Origin: Paralithodes platypus
Taxonomy: Eukaryota; Arthropoda; Malacostraca; Decapoda; Lithodidae
NCBI GenBank assembly: GCA_032716605.1
Contig: CM064551.1
Coordinates: forward strand, 46,614,898 to 46,678,897
DNA: 64,000 nt
Direction: 5' to 3'
Below, one piece after another: positions 54,648-64,000 of this stretch (the first letter of the stretch is position 1; each line of letters opens with the position of its first letter). The notes beneath the pieces were generated by a model that was not told where the DNA came from, ran no database searches, and saw only the letters and a list, made by a program, of their open reading frames with translations. Position numbers and translations under genes: made by a program.

Positions 54648-56611
54648 AGGTTCAACCGCCGGGTGAAAAGTAATGAAAAGTTAACCCTAATTGTTCCTAT
54701 CCCCACTTCTTTGCAAAAGATCGCCGGGGTGGAAAGACCAATCAAACAAAACAGCCCAGTTTTTCAATGGCTTTGCAAAACCGGGAAAAACTATAGTCAA
54801 CAGGTGTCGCCCCCCTAGTTGAATCGGGTATAGCCATTCCGCCGGGAAACACACAGTAAGCCTGAACACAGGCTCCACTACAGAGACGCAGTTCTGGAGA
54901 GCCCTCAAGCCACCACTCGCCGGGGGAAACTATCCTATTTTAACCACGCGTGACTAAAACTCGGCAACCAGCCGGATTTTCTCGGTGCAATCAAGAAAAC
55001 CCGCCGGAAAAAGCAACTCACACCCACCAGACGCAATCTGAGATATATAAATAGTTCCTGGATTAAGCCAAAACACAACTAATCCAGGACACACATGACA
55101 CAGTAGTATATATTTATACCCACCCTCCCAAGGTGCAACCGCCGGGTGTGAATTTAAGTTTATAACGTTAACCCCAATTGTTCCTATCCCCACTTCTTTG
55201 CAAAAGATCGCCGGGGAGGAAAGACCAATCAACAAACAGCCTAGTTTTACTGGCTTTGCAAAACCGGGAAAAACTAAACTCAACAAGTGTCCGCTTGAAC
55301 ACTTAGTTAAATGGGTAAAGCCATCCCGCCGGGAAACACAGTAAGCCTGAACACCGGCTCCACCACAGAGACGCAGTCCTGGAGAGCCTCAAGCCACCAC
55401 TCGCCGGGGAAAACAAGCCTTTTTTAACCACGCGTGATTAAAAACTCGGCAACCAGCCACGGTGTAACTGAGAAAACCCGCCGGAAAAGGCAACCCACCC
55501 CGCCCAGATTCAATCTGAACGCACCAAATAGACCGTGGAATTAGCCAAAGCACAACTAACCCAGGACACACAATTAGTCCGTGGAATTAGCCAATACACA
55601 ACTAATCCAGGACACACAAATAGTCCGTGGAATTAGCCAAAACACAACTAAACCAGGACACACATGACACAGTAGTACATATTTATAACATAAATCAATA
55701 ACACTTGTACATGTGGCAAAGCTACGAGAGGCAGGCTAGGCCTAAGCAGACGGAAATAATATGTAATCATGTCGTAATATAAACAAAAAGCACTGAATCA
55801 AATCACAACAGCAACCACCGTCAACACACCAATGTAGCACAAAATTCCCGGCAAAGGGAAGAACTGACTCGGGACCCAGAAAAAACTTCACTAAGTGAAG
55901 AAAAATACGCTGGGAACGTCAGAGAAAAGAAAAAGCTACTTCATCAGAAAGATAAGAAGAAGCCTAATAACGCGTAGTGAAAGCCGCCTACATCACAAAG
56001 CTAGCTAACCGCGCAAACGTGTCACGCGTCCACCACGGGACCACGAGGGTACACCCGAAATAGATGTCCCAAACACACGACCCAAAATACACTGCACTGC
56101 GGGCAACCCGCCCAGGACACTCCTGCTACGCATATCCTAACCTTACTCGATACATCCCGGAGTAAACAAATGAGAAAAAACTCACTAGGGACGCAGCAAA
56201 TGCGGAACCAGCGGAGCGTGGGGAGGCACGTCCGGGTAGGTTGAGCGCAGAGCAGAGAAGGAGGTATGACGCCTGAAGTCAGCGTCTGGTCAAAGATCCA
56301 CACAAGTAGGCTACATCCACGAATATATGGAAAGCTTATGAATAGTTATTCTTATTTTCTTTTGATTTATTATTTTTTACAAAGTTTTTTCGTAGTCAGT
56401 ACTCAATTTCATAATGACGAACCATGAGTGAGGTTGCGTGCGCTCATGATTAAGGCTTCTCAAATTTGTTATGCTCTGCGCGGTATATTCAAACTACGGT
56501 AAATGAGTGTTTGAAGAGGAGGCCTTATGTAATAGGCATAATCGTCAATGATTACGGGGCCACTACTAAATATTAGGTTTTCTTTATCTCCTTGCAGGAG
56601 TCAAACCTATA
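54646..56611 (-). other. DIRS-B leader (duplicated) and 5' ITR
   Basis: Leader sequence resumes at GGTTCAACCGCCGGGTG. A block of ~485 bp from here is repeated at 55134 onwards (CGCCGGGTG, CCCACTTCTTTGCAAAAGATC, CACGCGTG, 51-bp repeat). The ITR from about 56265 has diverged from those of C-E. It ends at 56611 with the TATTAGG...GCAGGAGTCAAACCTATA extension that elsewhere marks the 3' end. Confidence 0.8.
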
Positions 56612-57106
56612 TTATAGGTTGATTATAAAGGTATTAACCTGTTACAACAATAAAACAAGTGGAAACAGCGTTTGGATGGTCAAAATCGGCGATACAGGCC
56701 GGGAGTTACATAATGTATGGCTGAGTCAACCTCCTTTCCCACCACTTTTCCCCACGTCTGGAGAGAGACTGTCGATCGATACTCTCTCTCTCTCTCTTGC
56801 ACTCGCTTGCTAACAGTGATGACAATGCCCTGCTTTCAACTCGCTAATGTTAGCACGAAAATATACCACAGAATAAGGGAATAACAGGGAAAATAGGTGA
56901 TAACTGAAGGAGGGGAGGAAAGTGGGGAAGGAGGGGAGGTGGAGGAGTGATATTTGGCATGGCCCAGGGGCAATAAAAAAAAAATAAAAAAAAAATATAT
57001 ATATTTTGGGTGTTGTAAATCGAATTTTTTTTCCCCTTACTCTTAAGAGTCTTCCCGCAGTCCGCCGGGGGAACTCTTAAGAGTCTTCCCGCAGTTCCTG
57101 GGTTAA

Positions 57107-57600
57107 GAAGGCAAACAAAATAATTGGCTTTATAGGCAGGTCATTTGAGCATAAATCCAAAGAAGTTATCCTAACCCTTTACAATTCCTTAGTCCGTCCT
57201 CTTCTGGAATACTGCGTTCAATCCTGGTGCCCTTATTACCAAAAAGATATAAACAAGCTAGAACGAGTTCAACGTAGAGTTACCAAAATGATACCTAGCC
57301 TAAAGAACAAACCATACGAAGAGCGTCTTAGATAATTAAATCTATTTCCTTTAACCCAGCGCAGATTAAGAGGTGATTTAATTCAAGTGTTCAAAATCAT
57401 CAAAGGCATCGATAATATGAACTGTAGTAAGTACTTCACTATCGACCAATCTAATTACACGCGGGGAAACGGTTGCAAAATTATTGGTAAATATTGGTTC
57501 CCCGAGACGTTATAGACTGCAGCATCGTTGATTCATTTAAACTCCGCCTAGACAAATATCTCGCATCAAATCCGCGACTGACTGCGTTTGTAAATGAATA
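57107..57600 (+). pseudogene. LINE C-terminal fragment (CR1/L2-like, second family)
   Basis: Translates as KANKIIGFIGRSFEHKSKEV, then SLVRPLLEYCVQSWCPYYQK, KLERVQRRVTKMI and RRLRGDLIQVFKIIKGI, ending near RLDKYLASNPRLTAF. This is the familiar C-terminal domain of a LINE ORF2. It has an in-frame TAA near 57335 and a frame break near 57490. It abuts the TTAA end of R2. Confidence 0.75.
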
Positions 57601-57839
57601 ACTTTATTTTATCCTCCCCTCAGTTACTAACCCATCTGTCCCCTACTAACTTCCTAATCCTGCCACGGACATTAGTTCCCTTTCCAATGTTCCCTTACCC
57701 ACTCTAAACCACTGTTTGGACACTTGATCCTCAGTGTTTTGGAGGACAAGCAGCCTAGAAGGGTCACTAGACCTGTTGTTGCTTGATTTCCTTTGTACTC
57801 CTTTGTACTCCTTTGTACTTAGTATGTATTAAGAAGGGT
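57601..57839. other. No gene recognised
   Basis: AT-rich sequence between two LINE fragments. It contains a triplicated CTCCTTTGTA phrase near 57795. Confidence 0.3.
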
Positions 57840-58175
57840 AGAGATGATTTATTTCTATGTGAGTGAGGGAGACAAAATTCAGAACTGACTGTAGCGAGTG
57901 CCTCCCCCATAGTTTGAAGAGTGACAGGGCCAAAATCAAGGGACGTTCGAACCAAAATGCCTGGACACACAGAGTTTAAAGAAATTTAAGTAATAGGAAG
58001 AAGGAAAGACTGATTATGGAAGAGAGTTCCAGAGCTCATCTGTTGCATAGAAGAAAGACTGAGAATAACGGTTTACTCTTGGTTTGGAGAGTAGGGGTGG
58101 GATTGTGTTGCAAGACTGGTGCTACGTGCTCTACGAAGAGGGGATGGTATACACTGAGAGAGCTCTGAGGAATAA
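57840..58175 (-). mobile_element. LINE 3' fragment, same family as 60819-61500
   Basis: The plus strand follows 60851-61190 closely (CGAGTGCCTCCCCCATAG, GTGACAGGGCCAAAATC, GAGAGAGTTCCAGAGCTC, GGGGTGGGATTG). It therefore encodes the same C-terminal LINE peptide on the minus strand, with the frame broken. Strongly 5'-truncated. Confidence 0.75.
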
Positions 58176-58179
58176 TAGA

Positions 58180-59877
58180 TTGGCTGGTGAGTGATGAGAC
58201 TATTTAATGTGTGCTTAATTGTGTCAATGGTACCACTAGACTGGAGGAGTACATGTATTGTGCCATTGTACAAAAGGAAGGGAGACTGGCAGGAGTGTTC
58301 AAGTTATAGAGGTATTTGTTTATTATCAATTGTTGGAAAGCTGTATGGCAGGGTGTTGATAGAGAGGAAAATAAAGGGTACAGAAGGTGCAATAGGAGAA
58401 AACTATTAAGAACATTAAGAAAAGTAAAGCGATGGTGTGTAATATAGGTGCTCGTAGGGTGAATCTAGATGTGTGGCTGGATGGGGAAATTCTGAAACAA
58501 GTGGAGTGTTTTAAATATCTAGGAGGAGTGATAAGCAAGGATGCAGGTGTGGAAATGGAGGTAAAACAGAGAGTATGTGAAGGAAGAAAAGTCTTTGTAG
58601 CAATGGGAAGTATGTGGAAGATGAGAAATATCAGTTGTAAAGTTAAAAGTGCAATGTATCAAGGGATAGTTGTACCAACAGTGATGTATGGTGCTGCGAC
58701 ATGGGCTCTGAAGGCACAAGAGAGAAGAAAGCTTGATGTGATGGAGATTAACTGTTTGGGGAGTATATGTGGAGTGACTCGTAGAGACAGATCGAGGAAT
58801 TAAGAGGTACCGGTACGTAGGTGAGTGGGACAGCAGGAACCTTTGTCGGCCAGAGTGGACAGAAGGGTGCTGTGTTTTAACCCGTATAGCCCCAGCGACG
58901 CGCCTGACGCGTCGGCGATGTATGTAACGCACAGCCCCAGAGACGCGCCTGGCGCGTCACCCTAATTGCGCCGACCGTAACCTCAGGTGTAGCCACTCAA
59001 GAGGGCTCAGATTTGTATGGAAACTGTGTACGTATCCCACGCAACCGTGCCGATGGTTGAAAACTCTCAAAGTCCACGTGCGTGCGCGCGAGCGCGCAAT
59101 AACCTGTTTTTTTGGGATAATTGCCTTCAATTTTTTACTCTTGTAAAATCCATTTTCGGGGGCTCTGTAGGACCATTTTTTAAGCTTTTTGAGCGGTTTT
59201 TCGTGGTTTTTCCTTCATTCCTAACCCATTCGCTATTGTTTCTGGAATAAAACCATTTTTTGAAAACCGGCCGGGTTCTGGTGCGCAAACATTACAAAAC
59301 TAGCCGGGGCTCCACGGGTTAATGGACTTATTGAGCAAATGGGAGATGAAAGGCTTACAAAGAGAGTATATGAGTCTGACACAAGGGGAGGTAGACTGGT
59401 AGATGGAGAGTTTGTGTAGTACAAATGTTGGAAGATAGAGAGATGATTGTAGAATATGTAAGAGAAGTGATAATAATTAGGAATGAATGGAGAATGCTTG
59501 TGAATAGACGAGTGATAACGTGGTCGTTGGGAGAGTGGGTCGGGCGCCAGTTGTCTGTCAGGCGCCTGGCCCAGGGAGCCAGTATATATGAAGGGTCATA
59601 CCTGGATGTGAGGTGGACCGGCATTGTTTTTGTGCTCCGCTGCGTGTCTGCCTGCTGAGACCAGAACCTCTCCGGGAGGTCTAGAGCCGTGGGAGTGCTG
59701 GAGGTCCTTAGTGATCCTTGTTCTCTGGGTCTTCTCCTGGGTGACCTAGATGTGCTTAAGTTTGTGTTTTGTTTTTTGTTGTGTTGTGTTGTCCCTGTTC
59801 GGGCTCTGTCTCAAGTCGGCCACCCCCAGCTATGGGGTATATGCCTGAGTACAAACATACACACATACACATTATGA
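58180..59877 (+). pseudogene. RTE-like LINE, RT core deleted, interrupted by a TTAA MITE
   Basis: RT N-terminal piece: MVPLDWRSTCIVPLYKRKGD, then CSSYRGICLLSIVGKLYGRV, up to EGAIGE near 58400. It then jumps to KAMVCNIGARRVNLDVWLDG, so the central RT with its catalytic Asp residues is deleted. The C-terminal part (VECFKYLGGVISKDAGVE, GAATWALKAQERRKLDVME) continues to 58876, is interrupted by the MITE 58877-59322, and resumes (GLIEQMGDERLTKRVYES) to a TAG near 59420. The 3' UTR, shared with 19576-19908, ends in a short (ACATAC)n tail. Confidence 0.8.
58877..59322. mobile_element. TTAA-flanked MITE-like element in the RTE-like LINE
   Basis: The ends read TTAACCCGTATAGCCCC and GGGGCTCCACGGGTTAA. 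Removing it with one TTAA rejoins the LINE frame (GAVFNGLIEQ). It contains GACGCGCC-type repeats near 58897-58958. The termini resemble those of 20850-21538, so they are likely one family. Confidence 0.8.
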
Positions 59878-60039
59878 TTTGAAATTTTCGATGATGCTCT
59901 CTACATTCAGTGAAATTCGTTAGCTAATTTTTTTTTTTCAGGTCCTATGTTTAACTTCAATAAAATATGAATTTTTATTAAAGTTTTACACTGAAATTAT
60001 TCAACCGTCATGTGTCAGGCCACCTCAGAGGAAGAATGA

Positions 60040-60241
60040 TGCCAGATACCAATTCATTATATACATTATTAAATTTAATTACCGGTACATTTCAAGTAAT
60101 CACGATTGTAGTCATGATTACAAAGCTTGTAATCGTAATCAATTACATTCAGATCTTCTGTAATCATAATCGTAATCTTATAATTCGGCTGTAATCGTAA
60201 TCGTAATCAATTACACTGCTCATGTAATCGCCCCATCCCTG
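60040..60241. mobile_element. Possible hAT-type end with GTAATC subrepeats
   Basis: Repeated GTAATCGTAATC/GATTAC phrases lead to GTAATCGCCCCATCCCTG at 60241. Its complement, CAGGGATGGGGCGATTAC, looks like a hAT terminus. The other end was not located. Confidence 0.4.
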
Positions 60242-60660
60242 GGTCAACGGCAGAAGCAGTAGCCAAGGTAAGCTGGAAATTAAATTCGACAGAGCTGAAG
60301 CATAAAAGGGTAAAAAAGGACCTAAGTGTAGAAGAACGAGAACAGTTAAGGGTACTACAAGCTAAGGCTGATGAAGAGAATGGAAAGTTGTCTGAAGAGC
60401 AAAAGAAGATTTTTTTTTTTGGAGAATAAGGGAAGGGCAATTAAGGAAGTGGTACATCAGGAGCCACCAAGAACCGAAAGTAAGAGGAGTGATAGTGAAA
60501 GCGGCAGAGAGACAAGTACCAAATCGAAGCAATGAGTCGGAGCGAGAGATAATGCAGGGAGCAGGGGACTGGAGAGAGAGTCAGGACATGGTGGAGAAGG
60601 TAAAACAGGGGGAGAGAGAGGGGGTGCAGGAGATTGTGGAGGGAGGGGAAGGAGAATAGA
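60242..60660 (+). pseudogene. Charged coding remnant, possibly LINE ORF1-like
   Basis: In one frame: AEAVAKVSWKLNSTELKHKR, then DLSVEEREQLRVLQAKADEE and KLSEEQKKIFF, up to a T10 run (60410-60420). After a shift it continues WRIREGQLRKWYIRSHQEP and VKAAERQVPNRSNESER. The composition is highly charged and helical. I do not recognise it with certainty; a LINE or other transposon accessory protein is likely. Confidence 0.35.
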
Positions 60661-60815
60661 ACTAGCAGGGAATGTGGAGTTAGGTCAGGGAAGGGATGGA
60701 GGAGGAGGTGAACCTGGTAGGAGGCAAAGAGGGAAGAGAAACAAGGAGGAGGATTCCAATATACTGTACTGTGCTACTACACTAATATAGATGGAATAAA
60801 CAATAGTAACAAAGT

Positions 60816-60818
<3 letters not shown>

Positions 60819-60849
<31 letters not shown>

Positions 60850-61500
60850 CTATGTGATTGAGGGAGGCAAAAGGCATAACTGCCTATAGCGAGTGCCTCC
60901 CCCATAGTTGAAAGAGTGACAGGGCCAAAATCCAGGGACGTTCGAGCCAAAATGCCTGGACACACGGAGTTTGAAGCAATTTAAGTCATAGGAAGCGGGA
61001 AAAACTGATTCTGGGAGAGAGTTCCAGAGCTCAGCTGTTGAGTAGAAGAAAGTTTGAGAGTAACGTTTCACTCTTGGGTTCGAGAGTTGCACAGAGTAGG
61101 GGTGGGATTGAGTTGCAAGACGGGTACCACGTGCCCTACGTAAAGGAGGTGGTATGCACTGGGATAGCTCTGAGGAACACTGATTATTATAGTAGCGATA
61201 GAATAGCGAGAGAGATGCAACATTGCGGCGGAGAGAGAGAGATTGCAGAGAGTTGGTGAGTGGACGGGAGTTAATGATACGAATGGCGTTCCTTTCAACC
61301 TTGTCTAGGAGAGCGGTGTGAGAGGAACCTCCCCACACATGTGAACAATACTCAATACAAGGGCGCACTATGCCCCTGTACAGAGCAAGAAGCTGTGCAG
61401 GGGAAAAGAACCCCCTAAGGCGGTTGAGCATATTAATTGATATATTAAGAAAGGATAAACCACATAAAAAGCTGAACCAGGACTTTGACAGCAATATACT
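60819..61500 (-). pseudogene. Jockey/CR1-like LINE C-terminal fragment with poly(A) tail
   Basis: A T31 run on the plus strand (60819-60849) is the minus-strand poly(A) tail. Upstream the 214-codon frame (61494 down to 60850) encodes a LINE ORF2 C-terminus: LYRGIVRPCIEYCSHVWGGS, VERNAIRIINSRPLT, FYSTAELWNSLPESVFPASYD and CFKLRVSRHF. The RT core is absent (5' truncation near 61500, beside the LTR-like repeat). Confidence 0.85.
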
Positions 61501-61535
61501 GTAGTGTTTAGTGAAGGATATAATGTATGGATAAT

Positions 61536-62085
61536 TGTTATGCCCTGTTTTTCTACAGGTTTAACTTGGGTAATGTGAGTTCTAACTGACTGGGTATATA
61601 AGGCTGCATGCACAATACAAGGTATGAGGAATAGAGAACACAAAAGAAACACACGGTAACAAGACACACGATCACGTTTATTAATATACCACTGCTGAAT
61701 ACTCGTGCAAGACAATATGATAGAAATGAACAACACTAGCATAAGTGGATCTGGATGGAGCCTAGTCTCCCACTTCCAACGTTCAGGTATTAATCTTCTG
61801 ATCACTGGCTTATTTAACAGGTTTATATACTGGAGACCATCAATGTGACTTATAGATTCATATTCACTGTTAGATTTATTACTGGTAGCTCTGGTGCACA
61901 AGTAATAGTTCACAGACTAGATTAGACACGCGTATTTTAGAGCACGGGAATTCTAGTAACCTCAGGGGCGTACTGATCTAAGTTTTATATTCTTATGGCA
62001 GAAATACGTAGAACGCAAATCAGTGGGCGAACGTTAGATATCACTAGGGTTTTACTCCTATGTAGTAATATCTGGATAAAGGTAA
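61536..62085 (-). repeat. LTR-like dispersed repeat, copy 2
   Basis: Inverted copy of 1-551. The 3' boundary (TAACA on the minus strand) is at 61536. An AATAAA signal is at the equivalent place (TTAATAAACGTGATCG on the minus strand, about 61680). Confidence 0.55.
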
Positions 62086-64000
62086 TTACGAGAGTTAATG
62101 TCGCCTGTTAATTAATAAACACTGATACGCTTAGCACTTCCCAACTGGAATGGTTATATATGAATTACACTGGGCAAAGATATAGCCACTTCGTAGAAAT
62201 ATTAATAAGTGAATCTCTAAATAGCACTGTAACAATGTAGTACTGATAGAGTGAATCTTGGGTAGTATTTGATTGGTCTGGTCCTGGTTATCTTGCGTCC
62301 GTGATGTTGGGGGCTAACGACTGGTTCCGCGGCCGTCCAGGGTGTCCATATGTAGGAAGTTCTCAAGTACGTGGACAGGTCCTTCTATCCAAATCTGCCA
62401 CGGAGTCTGCCAGCTCTGGAACTCACTTCTCAGCAACCAACAAGGATAGAGCTCGAGTTTAACTCTGGTGACCAACCTGGGTTGGTGTCTATCTTTCAAC
62501 TGATTTTACTGGGGGCTGGAGCTGGGTTTATAGGCTCGGTTTTGGGCCCTGTAGGCCATAGGGATCTCCTCGAGTCTTATGGATTTATTTGAGCACTCAA
62601 TAGATACGGGGACTATGTAAGGTGGTGATTACTGTTGTGGCACATGGCTATAGGGAGCCTTCATAATGTGATATAACTGAGCCTTAGTAAGAGGTACTAT
62701 TTTGGCTATATTGGAAGTATTTAGGGGAGAGAGACTGGATCTACTTTGCGAGGAGGATGGGGACAGCTGTGATAGGAGCGTCTCTCTTAGATTGTTCAAT
62801 CTTCATTCTATGGTATAGCTGAGGTGCTAAGTTAGTGATCAGAGTATGCAAGAAAGGTAAAAGGGTTATTGTGAGTTAATAGAGGTTAGTAAAGGTGTTA
62901 GTCATGCATGGTTAGTTCATTGATAGGAAGAATTCCTGTGCTACCTGGCAATGACCCAGAAGTCAAAACAGGGGTCAGGTATACCTCCGCAGGGGTGGGG
63001 GTCTCCCTCCTCGGGTGGGTAAAAAGGGGTAGCTGGGCGCCCTCTCTCTGGGATGGTCGTCCGGCGGCTGTGGCTAGGGGCTTGCCATATCACCAGTGTT
63101 TGTAATAACCCTCTGTTTATGAGACAGATGTGGGTGTCCTTAATACCAAAACCGAAGGTGCCTTGGCTAGCTGGTTTTAATCGGTTGGTTGTTAATTGTA
63201 TGGTTTGCTGGATGTGGTGGAGACTGGGTTGCTAACTCTGCCACATTTATCTGGAAGTATGGCAATAGAAGTTAGTTACTGGCGAGGCGGCTAGCCTCGC
63301 ACCGACGACCATTGGGTGCAGGGTTGTGAATGGGTTGTAAGAGAATAGATGGCATGCAAGGGGTTAGTAAAGTTCTAATGTTGTTCCGGCCTACTAAGGG
63401 AAGGTAGGCTGGATAGGAGTATATATATAAAAGGTTGGAGAGCGTTAGCAACGGAAAAATCAAGGGTCTTCAAGAGGTATGAGGGAGAGGCTAGGTCGGA
63501 CAAGAGTCGAGGAGCGTGGGGTGTTAATGAGATGGGGGGAAGTTCAGGGGGCTACGTGGAAATGTGACCCTAAGGTCTCCGGGCGTGGGGGTGGCATTAG
63601 GCTACAGTTGATTTTGGAGTTTGAAAGGACAGTGAAAGTACGTTAGCCAAATGCTACCGGGGGATGCAACTATGGGGTGGTATATGAGTCTGGAAAAGAT
63701 AGAATCATGTGGACTGTGGGGCTGTGGGAGGAGAAGGAGGTTAACTGTAGGTGTGTGCTTGACTGTGGATAAAGTAGGGAAAAACATGGTGTATTATTAC
63801 TCGTCAATACGAGGGGTTATGGACCTATTATTTGACACGATTTCTTGTACGTCTAGTGTCCCTGGGAACTGCGTTTTCTATGAAATATAGACCAAGGAAA
63901 AGCGGCAGTTCGTAGGGGTACTTCGTTATTGTTTCGAGGTACTATGATAGACAATGGAAAAGAAAGGTTATCTATACAATCTCTGGTTGGGGTAAGCATT
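62086..64000. other. No gene recognised
   Basis: Open frames of 60-79 codons occur on both strands but none has a recognisable domain. A GC-rich patch (62990-63080) and a short TA repeat (63419-63431) are present. I cannot assign this stretch. Confidence 0.35.

Larger units (their letters stand above)
22607..56611 (-). mobile_element. DIRS1-like retrotransposon, copy B (3'-truncated, split by LINE-N)
   Basis: The pieces are 22607-25695 and 54646-56611, about 5.06 kb, in minus orientation. From its 5' side (right) it has an ITR (about 56265-56611), a leader with a tandem duplication of ~485 bp (from about 54650 and from about 55134), gag (25173 down to 22704), and then about 95 bp of RT sequence (22607-22703) joined directly to gag by an internal deletion. 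YR, ICR and 3' ITR are missing. Unusually, its 5' ITR ends with the 40-bp extension normally found only at the 3' end. Copy B is closest to copy A and is the oldest DIRS of the nest, since it hosts LINE-N. Confidence 0.85.
22496..57106. mobile_element. R2: TTAA-bounded repeat split by the nested transposon stack
   Basis: R2 consists of 22496-22606 plus 56612-57106, the second copy of R1. It begins TTAACCTCTGAAGTGCG and ends GCAGTTCCTGGGTTAA. The left piece follows R1 up to TACTTATC. The right piece resumes at TTATAGGTTGATTATAAAG, about 13 bases of R1 sequence further on. DIRS-B and all its nested content sit in this gap. R2 is the outermost layer of the stack. Confidence 0.75.

Noticed and set aside
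58519..58932. 137-codon minus-strand ORF
   Set aside because: Antisense of the RTE-like LINE C-terminus; no recognisable domain.
62908..63235. Possible host exon
   Set aside because: Only short open frames, no splice signals or domain that I could support.

Overview
The window is a block of eukaryotic repetitive DNA with no recognisable host gene. A short (TAACC)5 run at 2804-2828 is the C-strand of the arthropod telomere repeat (TTAGG)n. Several DIRS1-type tyrosine-recombinase retrotransposons are also present, and these are known to be common in decapod crustaceans. I therefore infer an arthropod, most likely a decapod. No rRNA, tRNA, CRISPR array or bacterial operon was seen.

Five DIRS1-like copies (named A-E here) make up about 39 kb, roughly 60% of the window. 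Copy A (9830-18437, + strand) stands alone. The others form a nest that can be resolved base by base. A TTAA-flanked, piggyBac-like repeat (R2, 22496-57106) contains DIRS-B (22607-25695 and 54646-56611, - strand). DIRS-B contains a LINE, 'LINE-N' (25696-26557, 43862-46005 and 54043-54645, + strand). LINE-N carries two DIRS insertions: E (26558-43861) and D (46006-54042). E in turn contains DIRS-C (34685-43384). At the E/LINE-N, C/E and D/LINE-N joints, removing the DIRS rejoins the host sequence with no target-site duplication, as expected for tyrosine-recombinase integration. The order of events was R2, then B, then LINE-N, then E and D, then C.

Each complete DIRS has this order: 5' inverted terminal repeat (ITR, ~309 bp), a ~2 kb leader full of GC-rich stem-loops and a 51-bp tandem repeat, a gag-like ORF, an RT/RNase H/methyltransferase-like ORF, a tyrosine recombinase (YR), a poly-G tract, an internal complementary region (ICR) equal to the complement of the circle junction, and a 3' ITR with a ~40-bp extension. 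Copy C is the most intact, with only gag frameshifted. Copy A has a nonsense codon in RT/RNase H and a His-to-Pro change in the YR catalytic HxxR motif. D has a ~660 bp deletion and frameshifts. E has lost most of gag and RT and has a leader expanded to about 5.9 kb. B has lost its 3' half.

The flanks (1-9.8 kb, 18.4-22.5 kb, 57-64 kb) hold older debris: LINE fragments of at least three families (jockey/CR1-like and RTE-like), a hAT transposase remnant, TTAA-flanked MITE-like elements, a foldback-like element, an LTR-like dispersed repeat near each end of the window in opposite orientation, and microsatellites. Stretches where nothing was recognised are listed as such.
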